This document shows, in pieces, positions 19,303 to 28,358 of a stretch of DNA of 37,019 nucleotides. Positions within the stretch are counted from its first letter, which is position 1. The number at the start of each line of letters is the position of its first letter. The notes below the pieces were generated by a model that was not told the origin of the DNA, did no database searches, and saw only the letters and a list, made by a program, of their open reading frames with translations. Source of the stretch: Candidatus Daviesbacteria bacterium (lineage in GTDB: Bacteria > Patescibacteriota > Microgenomatia > Daviesbacterales > UBA10151); assembly GCA_027451625.1 (NCBI GenBank), contig DAIDIY010000033.1:1-37019 (forward strand). The letters are read 5' to 3'. The position numbers and the translations under genes are program-made.

Positions 19303-20652
19303 ATGACAGAATTTATTAAGACAACTGATTCATTTTATCAAGATTTAGTATCCCATACAGAGGATATGGAACATGCTGTGTCACGGTCTAAATATAGAGA
19401 TGATATAGAGTGCATGCAGAAGGCTTTACAGCATAATTACCCTGAAGGTAAATATAGAGTTATTACCGGGGAGCAACCATATGGAGCGTTAGGCACTCCT
19501 AAGGTTCTTGGAAAAAGAATTTTAGCTACAGCTTTAACCAAACATCATCCTGATGTTGTATCAATTGAACTATTTGCCAATCTAGATTTAGTCGGATCGG
19601 AAAAAGGATTTTATCAATTATCCATACCAAATATAGGGTCTCCAGATGGGGTGTTAGGATATAATTTACTCTCAGAACGTATTCGGTCAGACGATTCAAT
19701 TGCAGCTGGTATTCAACTCCCTAATGACTATATCACAAGACAAATAGCAAAAGCATTACAATCATTTAGAGGATATTATCCCGGTCAAATGCCTCATGGA
19801 AGAGGTCCTCGTTATGATATAGATGTAATGTCTAATTGGGCAAGATTATACGGTGTTCCAGAAAAAACTAGTGTTAATCAACTAGGAAATTATGCTGAGG
19901 CACATATTCAATGGCTAACTAATTTAGAGCATACTCTAGGAATAAAACTAGATTATTTGGCTCGCGAAAGCGAAGTAGATCTTTTACTTGCTAAAAATGG
20001 AGGTATAAATATATTAGACAAAACATGGAAGAGAGGAATAAGAAGATTAAGAGAAATTGGATATACTCCTGTAGGAATTAAAATAACGGAAGACCAAGAT
20101 GAAATTACTCCTTTTAATTTATCTTATAATGGCATCAGATTAAGAAGTAGATTCGTAAATAATGACGGCTCAAGAATTTTACTCAGTAATCCGAAAGATC
20201 CTAGCTCATCACATGAGATTACCATTGATGATGCAATAAGCGGGAAATACGGTTTTTCATTTAGAGCCGTTCCAAGAGTACTTCTATATTCTCTGGCCGC
20301 ACTATCAGGTCATATAACTGGAGGCGGGTCTATTTATAATCAGGATGCAAGATATTTCATGGAATTGGAAGGAATGCCTTATTTTCCCATTACTAACATG
20401 CATGCTGAAGAAAACGGAGAGAAACTATCTTGCATACAATATATATCATTAGCCCTATCCCGTTCTAATCACCCTGGAGCAGAAGAAGCTCTTAGAAAAG
20501 GTCATCTTTCTCTTTTGGATTTTGTGTTATCTTGCAATTTAACAGAAGCTAGAGAATGTATAGCAAATACCATAGACAAAAATCAACCATTTAAGACTTC
20601 TCAATATATAGTAGTTCCTAATAAAGAAGGCGCAATACCAAATATTAGTTAA
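19303..20652 (+). CDS. Uncharacterised protein, first gene of the attenuated cassette
   Basis: 449 aa ORF, no recognised family. Distinctive blocks: PHGRGPRYDIDVMSNWARLYG, SGHITGGGSIYNQDARYFMELEGMPYFPITNMHAEENGEK. Confidence 0.85.
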   Translation: MTEFIKTTDSFYQDLVSHTEDMEHAVSRSKYRDDIECMQKALQHNYPEGKYRVITGEQPYGALGTPKVLGKRILATALTKHHPDVVSIELFANLDLVGSEKGFYQLSIPNIGSPDGVLGYNLLSERIRSDDSIAAGIQLPNDYITRQIAKALQSFRGYYPGQMPHGRGPRYDIDVMSNWARLYGVPEKTSVNQLGNYAEAHIQWLTNLEHTLGIKLDYLARESEVDLLLAKNGGINILDKTWKRGIRRLREIGYTPVGIKITEDQDEITPFNLSYNGIRLRSRFVNNDGSRILLSNPKDPSSSHEITIDDAISGKYGFSFRAVPRVLLYSLAALSGHITGGGSIYNQDARYFMELEGMPYFPITNMHAEENGEKLSCIQYISLALSRSNHPGAEEALRKGHLSLLDFVLSCNLTEARECIANTIDKNQPFKTSQYIVVPNKEGAIPNIS

Positions 20653-20659
20653 AAGATTT

Positions 20660-21775
20660 ATGAAAAATTTAGAGGCTGTAATCACTCCAAATCAAGATAG
20701 AACTTTAGTCCTAGGCGCGGCTACAATTGAATCTACGTTTAAATTAATTCCTGGAACTCATCACGAACCTGATACTACATTAACAATTGTTCCGGTAGAA
20801 AAAAGCTATGGAGGATCTGGATTATGCAATGCTCTAGCATACAATCGGACAGGAATAGCTATGACAGATTTAGTTACGACAGGAGCAACAGTAAATGGCG
20901 TTCCCACTCCTGAATCTTTGGATATCAAAGAATTCTTGAAAAAAAACGCGATAACACCATCTATTCAATGGCATAATGGAGTAACCGAGCAAACTCTTAT
21001 AATACTTAGTGGATGTGATGACGATCCCAAACGTGGTTTTAGAACCGCACAATCAGAAGGAACATTATTAAGAGAATTTTTTTTCGTTGATGATCAACTT
21101 AGAAAAAAAATAGTAGATTATCCTTTATTAATAGCAAGTTCGTTCGGACCCAAAATCATCTTGAAGTTGGCAGAACTTTATAAATCTCAAAATAATGATA
21201 GTAAAACTCTATTTGCTTGGGCCTTAAACAAAGAATCTGCAGATAATATTGGAAAAGATAAATCCATTCAAGAATCAATACTTAACGGTAATATAGATAT
21301 AATGTTTATGTCCAGCAATGAACAGGCATCAATTCTTAGTCATTTAGGAGCAATCGGACCAATCGACAAAATAAGGACTATTGTAGTAACTAAAGGAAGC
21401 GCTGGCTGCTCCATCAGAGATCGTCTGAACGGACATACTATAGAGTTGGATATACCTATATTTGATGTACCTAAATATATAAAAAATGATAATGGTGCAG
21501 GTGAAGCTCATCACATGAATTTTCTAGCGACATTATATACATCTCAAGATCTTTTGTCGGATTATCCTAATAAAACTTTTAGAGCAAGAGTTATAGAGAT
21601 TGCTGGAAATATAGGTAATTTAGCTTCATACTTAAAGATACAGCATCCTGAATCTTTATGGTTTCCATCTTTAGACTTCACTTTATTAGATGAAGAAATA
21701 AAAAATGATAAGCTTTCTCCTAAAGAGATAGCAAAAAAAGTATATGAAAGATATTTAGATAGTACATATGACTAA
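20660..21775 (+). CDS. PfkB/ribokinase-like carbohydrate kinase with divergent catalytic motif
   Basis: GGSGLCNALAYNRTGI (PfkB signature-1-like), VVTKGSAGCSI, NDNGAGEAHHMNFLA at the position of the usual DTTGAGD motif. Confidence 0.7.
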   Translation: MKNLEAVITPNQDRTLVLGAATIESTFKLIPGTHHEPDTTLTIVPVEKSYGGSGLCNALAYNRTGIAMTDLVTTGATVNGVPTPESLDIKEFLKKNAITPSIQWHNGVTEQTLIILSGCDDDPKRGFRTAQSEGTLLREFFFVDDQLRKKIVDYPLLIASSFGPKIILKLAELYKSQNNDSKTLFAWALNKESADNIGKDKSIQESILNGNIDIMFMSSNEQASILSHLGAIGPIDKIRTIVVTKGSAGCSIRDRLNGHTIELDIPIFDVPKYIKNDNGAGEAHHMNFLATLYTSQDLLSDYPNKTFRARVIEIAGNIGNLASYLKIQHPESLWFPSLDFTLLDEEIKNDKLSPKEIAKKVYERYLDSTYD

Positions 21776-22475
21776 ACAGAAGAACATACTTGCAATTACT
21801 GCTCATCCAGATGACCACGTAACCTTTGCTGGAACAATTTTTAAATTGAAGGAACAAGGTTACGATTACCATGAATTAATATTAACAGCAGGGGGAGAGG
21901 GCGGTAATTACAAAAATTATAATTCTAAGAATAACAATTCTAAAGTCACTAAAATTAGAGATCGAGAGCTTGAAAAGGCGTCTATAATAATGGGAACAAA
22001 AAAAATATATAAATTTAATCTAGAAGATCAAAATATTTCTTACAATAAAGAACTTATGCAAAAGATAGTCAAGGTTATTCGAGAGATCAGGCCTGATATT
22101 GGCATAACTATGAACTTAATAGATATACATCCTGACCATATTGCAGCTGCTCAACTAGCCAGAGAAGCCTTCCGTTGGTCAGCTAAAGGAACCTATCATC
22201 CAGAATATGGAGAAGGGCACAGAACACCATGTGTATTATTTGCTGAAGGAAATCTTCCTATTACTCCAAACATATTAGTAGATATTACTGAATTTTATGA
22301 CAAAAAATATAAACTATTTAAAGTCTATAATTCCCAGGCTTCTCCTATGGATTTAGAATTATTAAAGAGCTTTGCAATCATCCGAGGATACCACTTGCGG
22401 CGTAAAGGGAGTAAATATGCAGAATCATTTTCTGTAGAACAAAATATCCTTCCCATTCTTTTTGATTATGACTGA
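21768..22475 (+). CDS. PIG-L/LmbE-family deacetylase
   Basis: ILAITAHPDDHVTFAGTI (AHPDD zinc motif), DIHPDHIAAAQLAREAF; start overlaps the previous gene by 8 nt. Confidence 0.9.
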   Translation: MTKQKNILAITAHPDDHVTFAGTIFKLKEQGYDYHELILTAGGEGGNYKNYNSKNNNSKVTKIRDRELEKASIIMGTKKIYKFNLEDQNISYNKELMQKIVKVIREIRPDIGITMNLIDIHPDHIAAAQLAREAFRWSAKGTYHPEYGEGHRTPCVLFAEGNLPITPNILVDITEFYDKKYKLFKVYNSQASPMDLELLKSFAIIRGYHLRRKGSKYAESFSVEQNILPILFDYD

Positions 22476-23139
22476 AAGAACTCCTTCGATTAGAAAAAAT
22501 ATTTACGCTTTTGATTTTGATTCTACTCTTGGAAAAGTCGGTCCAGAAATCGACAACCAAATGTTCGTTTTCATTTCTAGATGTACAGGAATTCCTATTG
22601 ATAAGGTTGAATATTTAGCACCTCGGCCTTATTCTATCAGAACTCACCTTGAGAATCTTTCGAATCATTTTTCTTTATCTGATATTAATCAGACTTTTAA
22701 AGAAATATCTAATTTCTTAAAATATATATTCAGAGATATCCTATATCCAGACACTATAGAAGTACTTAATAAACTAAGAGATCAAGGTAGTATAATTGGC
22801 GTAGTTACCTATGGAGGAAAAGATTACCAAAGGCTTAAGATCGTAGCTAGTGGATTAGAGCCAATTATAGACTTTTTAAAAATAACCTCAATACAGTTAT
22901 CAAAAGGCAACTATTTAGAACAAATACAAAGAAAATACCCCTTTTTACCACTGCACTACATTGATGATAGAGTTGAAGAATTAACATCAATACGTGACCA
23001 TGTAAGTACAAGATACAGAACACCTTCCCTTATCCATATGCGCAGAAGTTCCTCACAAGACACTACGAATACTAAATTACCTTTTCCTGTAATTTCTACT
23101 CTCTATCAACTTTTAGATTCTAATCCAAATGAGACTTAG
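22462..23139 (+). CDS. HAD-superfamily hydrolase
   Basis: IYAFDFDSTLG (motif I DxDST), GVVTYGGKDY (motif II), LHYIDDRVEEL (motif IV); start overlaps the deacetylase gene by 14 nt. Confidence 0.8.
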   Translation: MIMTERTPSIRKNIYAFDFDSTLGKVGPEIDNQMFVFISRCTGIPIDKVEYLAPRPYSIRTHLENLSNHFSLSDINQTFKEISNFLKYIFRDILYPDTIEVLNKLRDQGSIIGVVTYGGKDYQRLKIVASGLEPIIDFLKITSIQLSKGNYLEQIQRKYPFLPLHYIDDRVEELTSIRDHVSTRYRTPSLIHMRRSSSQDTTNTKLPFPVISTLYQLLDSNPNET

Positions 23140-23240
23140 GTTCGTAGCCAAACAAAATAACATTCTTTCTTATATACTAGAAAAGATATTAATCAAAGAA
23201 TAATTAAATATTTAAAGTGCTCACAATTTATCTGTTATAT

Positions 23241-24854
23241 CTACTCTAGATTTATAACTTTAAGTTGTAGTTTATCTTCACCTGTAAAATTATCTATCTC
23301 TAAATAATACATCAGATCTACTATCTGTCTCTCATCAAGAATTTTTGCTTTATCTCCTTTAGAGAAAGCTATCGCTTGGACTCCTGCAATCTTTGCTCGA
23401 AGGTGCTTTCCATTGCCTACTGTTTTAACATTTGAAATTTCTTCTTTTATGGATCCAAAGAGAGGTTTTGGGTTTCCCATCCCGAATGGTTCAAATATTG
23501 ATATAGCTTCGATCCAGCTCAAATCTATAGAGTCTAAAGACAGAATCGCCTCAACTTCTTGGCTACTGTTACTTTCATAAGAAACAGTATCAAAAGCTTT
23601 GGTCAGACTACTTTTAAGGTCAGTAATCTTTTCACTCTTTAGGGTAAAACCAGCTGCTTTTGGATGTCCTCCTAAATCTATAAGTAAGTCTGAGAATACC
23701 CTTATAGTCTCTACAATATTAATACCATCAACTGATCTAGCGGAACCTTTAGACTCAATCTCTCCCTCAGAGATAATAATCGCTGGCAAATGGTACTCCT
23801 CTGCCAATCTTCCTGCCACCAGTCCGATAACTCCAGGAATCCAATCTTTAGAAGAAAGAAAAATTACTTTTTGTCCTTTTAAATTTAAGCCGTCGATTAT
23901 ACTTTTAGCATCCCAAATAGCTTTCTCTGTAATCTTTTTTTTCTGATCATTAGTATCACAAAGTTTAGTTGCCAGATTATATGCTTTTTCTGGATTAGAA
24001 GTACAAAGAAGCCGTAATGCGTCCATTGCATGCTCTAATCTCCCAATAGCATTAAGTCGAGGCCCTAAGATATACCCTATATGATAAGTATTAATACTTC
24101 CTAAATTAAGATTTGTTTTTGCAAAAAGTGCTAGAAAACCTACTCTCTCAGTCCTATTTAAAATTTCTAAACCTTTTTTTACTAAAGCTCGATTTATATC
24201 AACCAAAGGAACAAGATCACACACTGTAGCAACAGCAACTAAATCCAATAAGCTCTCTACAAAATCTTTATCGTCAGATAGTCTTCGTGCCAAAGCCCAG
24301 GCAACACCTGCTCCGGCCATCTTCGTTGAATGAACTACAGCATGTGCTTTTGGTAAACTAGATCCCGGCAAATGGTGATCTGAGATAATTAGATCTATTC
24401 CTATCTTTTTTGCATAGAGTGCTGCCTCTTCTGCAACGATTCCATTATCTACGGTAATAATCAGCTTTGCTCCCTGGTCTCGAGCTTGATCTATTCCATA
24501 TATTGAAAGCCCATATCCTTCTTTTTCCCGATGAGGGATATAAGGCAAGATCTTAGCTCCTAAGGAAGAGAGAGTATGATATATTATTGCTGTTGCGCAA
24601 ACCCCATCGACATCGTAATCACCAAAGACAATAATTTGTTCCTGGTCTTTTATTGCTTGTAGAATCCTCTTTTTGGCTTTTTCTATTCCGGGTATTAGTA
24701 GCTCTTCTTCAAAGTCTGATATATTACAATCAAAAAACTTTTTTTGTTGCTCTTTAGTTTTCAGGCCTCTATTTTTTAATAGTTGATTTATTAAATCATC
24801 CTTAGAGGTAACAACATCCTTAATCTGTACCGGCAGCTTCCACTCCATAACCAT
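23241..24854 (-). CDS. recJ: Single-stranded-DNA-specific exonuclease RecJ
   Basis: 537 aa: FGDYDVDGVCATAI, ISDHHLPGS (DHH), C-terminal DHHA1-type LGGHPKAAGFTL. Confidence 0.93.
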   Translation of the reverse strand: MVMEWKLPVQIKDVVTSKDDLINQLLKNRGLKTKEQQKKFFDCNISDFEEELLIPGIEKAKKRILQAIKDQEQIIVFGDYDVDGVCATAIIYHTLSSLGAKILPYIPHREKEGYGLSIYGIDQARDQGAKLIITVDNGIVAEEAALYAKKIGIDLIISDHHLPGSSLPKAHAVVHSTKMAGAGVAWALARRLSDDKDFVESLLDLVAVATVCDLVPLVDINRALVKKGLEILNRTERVGFLALFAKTNLNLGSINTYHIGYILGPRLNAIGRLEHAMDALRLLCTSNPEKAYNLATKLCDTNDQKKKITEKAIWDAKSIIDGLNLKGQKVIFLSSKDWIPGVIGLVAGRLAEEYHLPAIIISEGEIESKGSARSVDGINIVETIRVFSDLLIDLGGHPKAAGFTLKSEKITDLKSSLTKAFDTVSYESNSSQEVEAILSLDSIDLSWIEAISIFEPFGMGNPKPLFGSIKEEISNVKTVGNGKHLRAKIAGVQAIAFSKGDKAKILDERQIVDLMYYLEIDNFTGEDKLQLKVINLE

Positions 24855-24858
24855 CCGA

Positions 24859-24888
24859 TTGTAACATAAGTGATAAAAATTGTAGAAT
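24859..24888 (+). promoter_or_regulatory. Putative promoter TTGTAA-18-TAGAAT upstream of the CCA-adding enzyme gene
   Basis: -35 at 24859-24864, -10 at 24883-24888, 8 nt before TTG 24897. Confidence 0.4.
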
Positions 24889-24896
24889 AGCCTTAA

Positions 24897-26267
24897 TTGC
24901 CTACTCTCAAAAAAATAATTATGAACTTAAAAGTATCAAAAGAGATTAACGATGTTTTGGATAAATTTACCAAAGCAGGATATAAAATTTACATAATCGG
25001 TGGATCAGTACGCGATCTTTTAATAAACCGCCAAACCCTTGATTGGGATTTTACAACCAGTGCCAAACCAGATGAGATTTTAGATCTTTTTCCCCAAGGA
25101 TACTATGACAATAAATTCGGAACTGTAGGTATCCCCCTTACTAAAAATATAAATGAATCACTAAAAATAGAAATTACCACTATGCGCAAAGAGGGAGATT
25201 ATAAGAATTTCCGCCATCCACTAGAGGTATCTTGGACTGATGAAATTTTAGAGGATTTAAAAAGACGAGATTTTACCATAAACTCTATGGCTTTAGACCA
25301 AAACCTTACTCTTTATGATCCATTTCATGGACAATCAGATTTAGAAGAAAGGATAATTCGTGCTGTAGGTAGTCCGCAAAAACGTTTTTCAGAAGATGCA
25401 CTAAGGATGATGAGAGCTATAAGAATTGCATCACAGATCGGATTTAAAATTGAAGAGAAGACTTTTCAGGCAATTGTTGATAATTGTGATCTTATTACCC
25501 AAATCTCTCCAGAGAGAATAAGAGATGAACTTTTTAAAATTCTCTCCTCAGAAAATCCGACCTTAGGTATAGAACTGCTGAAAAAATCAAAAATCTTAAA
25601 ACTTATTTTGCCTGAAGTTGAAAAATGTTTTGGTATAGTCCAGGAAGGATCAAAGCATGACCGAATTTATGATATTGGAGAGCATCTACTCTCTTCTTTA
25701 AAACACTCTCCTTCTGCAGATCCATTGGTTAACCTTGCTATTTTGCTCCATGATATTGGTAAAGTACCCACTGTTAAAATTGAACCTTCAGGGAATGTAA
25801 CATTCTATAATCATGATCTTGTTGGAGGAGAGATGATTTTAAAAATATCACAGCGATTAAAGCTCTCCAATGAACAAACAGATAAACTTTATAAACTTGT
25901 CCGCTGGCATCTTTTTACTGTTAATGAAAATCAAACAGACGCAGCGATCCGTCGATTTGTTAAAAATATAGGTAGAGAAAATATCGACGACATGATAGCT
26001 CTTCGCATAGCTGATCGTTTAGGAGGAGGTACACAAAAGGCTGTATCATGGCGGATGGAAAAATTTCAGCAGAGAATAAAAGAAGTTCTGAAAAAACCAT
26101 TTTCAATTACAGATCTTAAAGTAAACGGTTATGATATCATGAAAGTATTAAATATTCCCCCGTCTCGGAAAGTAGGTGAGATCTTAGATGCTTTATTCAA
26201 AGAGGTTTTAGAGGATAGTAATAAGAATAACCGGGAATATCTGTTACAAAGGATTGAAAAACTGTAA
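24897..26267 (+). CDS. cca: CCA tRNA nucleotidyltransferase / poly(A) polymerase family with HD domain
   Basis: IYIIGGSVRDLLINRQTLDWDFTT, RRDFTINSMAL, LAILLHDIGKVPT (HD). Start is either TTG 24897 or ATG 24921. Confidence 0.93.
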   Translation: MPTLKKIIMNLKVSKEINDVLDKFTKAGYKIYIIGGSVRDLLINRQTLDWDFTTSAKPDEILDLFPQGYYDNKFGTVGIPLTKNINESLKIEITTMRKEGDYKNFRHPLEVSWTDEILEDLKRRDFTINSMALDQNLTLYDPFHGQSDLEERIIRAVGSPQKRFSEDALRMMRAIRIASQIGFKIEEKTFQAIVDNCDLITQISPERIRDELFKILSSENPTLGIELLKKSKILKLILPEVEKCFGIVQEGSKHDRIYDIGEHLLSSLKHSPSADPLVNLAILLHDIGKVPTVKIEPSGNVTFYNHDLVGGEMILKISQRLKLSNEQTDKLYKLVRWHLFTVNENQTDAAIRRFVKNIGRENIDDMIALRIADRLGGGTQKAVSWRMEKFQQRIKEVLKKPFSITDLKVNGYDIMKVLNIPPSRKVGEILDALFKEVLEDSNKNNREYLLQRIEKL

Positions 26268-26272
26268 TTTAA

Positions 26273-27157
26273 TCAGTGACCTAATTTTTCTTCCCACAAT
26301 ACTAAAAGGGCAGTAGCATTGAAAATAGAGGAGTAAGTACCGGAGATTATTCCTACTAATAAAGCAACTATAAACCATTTTATAGTTTCTCCTCCAAATA
26401 AAAGCAATGCTAAAAGTACAAATATAACTGTCAAAGATGTGTTCAGTGAACGTCCTAATGTCTGATCAATAGAAATATTTGCTACCTCAGAAAATTTCCT
26501 CGATAAAAATTTTGGTAAGTTTTCTCTTATCCTATCGAAAACTACAATAGTATCATGCACAGAAAATCCTATCACCGTTAAGATTGCAGTCATAAAAAGG
26601 ATGTCAATTTCAACTCCAAAAAAATGTCCAAGAATTGAAAATATTCCTAAGACAACCAATACATCATGAAGCAGCGCAACAACAGCAGTTACTCCAAATC
26701 TGTAAGCTGAAGTGGGTTTGGGAACTTTACGAAATGCAATTGCAAGATAAAAAACTATTGCAAACGAAGCAACAATTACCGCAATAAAGGCATTTTTGGT
26801 CGTTTCAGATCCGATCGTAGGACCTATGCTCTGTGTGCTAAGAAGTGTTACATGATATTTCTTTTGAAATATCTGATTTATCAGGATAACTTGTTTATCA
26901 CTCAAAGGAGGAGTTTTAATAATCTCTTCATTTACAGCAGAAGGCGTTATCTCAGATACAATAATTTTTTGTGAAGTAAAGACACTTCTAATTTCTGCGG
27001 TAGAGATACTCTTCGGGAAACGGTAATCAAAAAGAGTTCCTCCGGTAAAATCAATTCCAAGCCTTAACCCATAAAAAATTAATGAAAAAATTCCTGGTAA
27101 AATAATCAGCAAAGACAATCCAAAAAACCACCACTTTCTATCCATTAAATTTGTCAT
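26273..27157 (-). CDS. secF: Protein translocase subunit SecF
   Basis: GLRLGIDFTGGTLFDYRF, TVIGFSVHDTIVVFDRIREN, RSLNTSLT. Confidence 0.95.
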   Translation of the reverse strand: MTNLMDRKWWFFGLSLLIILPGIFSLIFYGLRLGIDFTGGTLFDYRFPKSISTAEIRSVFTSQKIIVSEITPSAVNEEIIKTPPLSDKQVILINQIFQKKYHVTLLSTQSIGPTIGSETTKNAFIAVIVASFAIVFYLAIAFRKVPKPTSAYRFGVTAVVALLHDVLVVLGIFSILGHFFGVEIDILFMTAILTVIGFSVHDTIVVFDRIRENLPKFLSRKFSEVANISIDQTLGRSLNTSLTVIFVLLALLLFGGETIKWFIVALLVGIISGTYSSIFNATALLVLWEEKLGH

Positions 27158-27486
27158 TTTTTAATCCTTTTGGCTTCCTTTATATCTTGATGTAATTCCT
27201 CTTTTAAATTTTCTGAGGCTTCAGTAATTAGATCTTCTATATTATTTATTTTCTCGTTTAAAAATCCCATAATTTCATCTCTGTTTTTGTTATCATGTAT
27301 GAGTATCATAAATTGCTTTTTATCTTCAGCTGATAAATTAGATAAAACAAGATCTAAAATCATATGATATAGTGAGGTATCAATTATTTGAGCCAAATCA
27401 TTTTTTTGAGAACTTGAAAGTTCCAGTTCATCTAAGCTTCCCATTAAAGATTCATATTTTACTAAATGCGAATAAAAATAAATCAT
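27154..27486 (-). CDS. Small uncharacterised protein between secD and secF
   Basis: 110 aa acidic helical ORF; 4-nt overlaps with both neighbours suggest translational coupling. Confidence 0.75.
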   Translation of the reverse strand: MIYFYSHLVKYESLMGSLDELELSSSQKNDLAQIIDTSLYHMILDLVLSNLSAEDKKQFMILIHDNKNRDEIMGFLNEKINNIEDLITEASENLKEELHQDIKEAKRIKK

Positions 27487-28355
27487 TTTTTTGGTTCAAT
27501 AGGTCCAAGTGGTATTGTACCACTGGGATCATTTATAAAAAAATATAGTACTCCCCCTTTTCTTGGACCCTCTCCCAGTCCTAAAAGATACATAACTTCA
27601 GGAGATCCTCCCAGTTGTTTACCCGTCCATTCTGAAGGACCAGCATCAGCAATATCCGCAACAACTGCTTGGCCTGTTTTAGGATTGACTATGAGCATTT
27701 TACGATATTTAAAGAATTCATTATATTTTTGAGGATTTTCTGCGTATCCAGGTGACAGAAACGTTTGTACTGCAATATAATATTTCTCCATATTCTTTTC
27801 TTCAGTAGTAAATTGAGGTTTAGAAGGAGCAAAATAGCCCCAGGCTCCTAGATGAGGTGCAATTCCTGCTGGAGCAAACATAGCCCAATCCGACAAAGAT
27901 TCAAAATGAGCAAGCAAAGTATCTCCAGGATACCTGTAAAGGTGCTGTTCTCCTCCTATTAAACCATAAGTTCTATTTAGTCTTATTCCATTCATCTCAG
28001 CTTCAACCTGAAAACCAAATTTATCAGAGAGTGTTCCTGCTATTTTTGTCTCCTCTGAAGGAGAAAGATTTGTCACCTCATCTGGTAAATTAGGTGCAAG
28101 AGATTGTGAAAGAGTTACTCTTTTATCTAATGTTGTATCTAAATATACTTGCTGCGTATAATTCTCTTTTTGAATTGATGGAGATATTTTCATCCCTGGA
28201 GTTGAAAGGATAACTAAACTCCCTAAACCACCCAAAGTCAGATGTCTTAAGAAGTCAGCATGATTCTCCCAAAACTTCTCTAAAATATTTTTCTGTTTTT
28301 GAATCCATTTTTTTCTTAAATGCTCATAATGCTCATGCTGAGATATAAACTTCAT
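27483..28355 (-). CDS. Uncharacterised membrane-anchored protein between secD and secF
   Basis: 290 aa, one N-terminal TM (LTLGGLGSLVILSTPG), C-terminal domain with AVVADIADAGPSEWTGKQLGGSPEVMYLLGLGEG; 3 nt after secD. Confidence 0.8.
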   Translation of the reverse strand: MKFISQHEHYEHLRKKWIQKQKNILEKFWENHADFLRHLTLGGLGSLVILSTPGMKISPSIQKENYTQQVYLDTTLDKRVTLSQSLAPNLPDEVTNLSPSEETKIAGTLSDKFGFQVEAEMNGIRLNRTYGLIGGEQHLYRYPGDTLLAHFESLSDWAMFAPAGIAPHLGAWGYFAPSKPQFTTEEKNMEKYYIAVQTFLSPGYAENPQKYNEFFKYRKMLIVNPKTGQAVVADIADAGPSEWTGKQLGGSPEVMYLLGLGEGPRKGGVLYFFINDPSGTIPLGPIEPKK

Positions 28356-28358
28356 AAT

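Noticed and set aside
19303-23139. Mycothiol/bacillithiol biosynthesis locus
   Set aside because: Only the PIG-L-type deacetylase fits; no glycosyltransferase, cysteine ligase or acetyltransferase is visible, so this pathway cannot be asserted.
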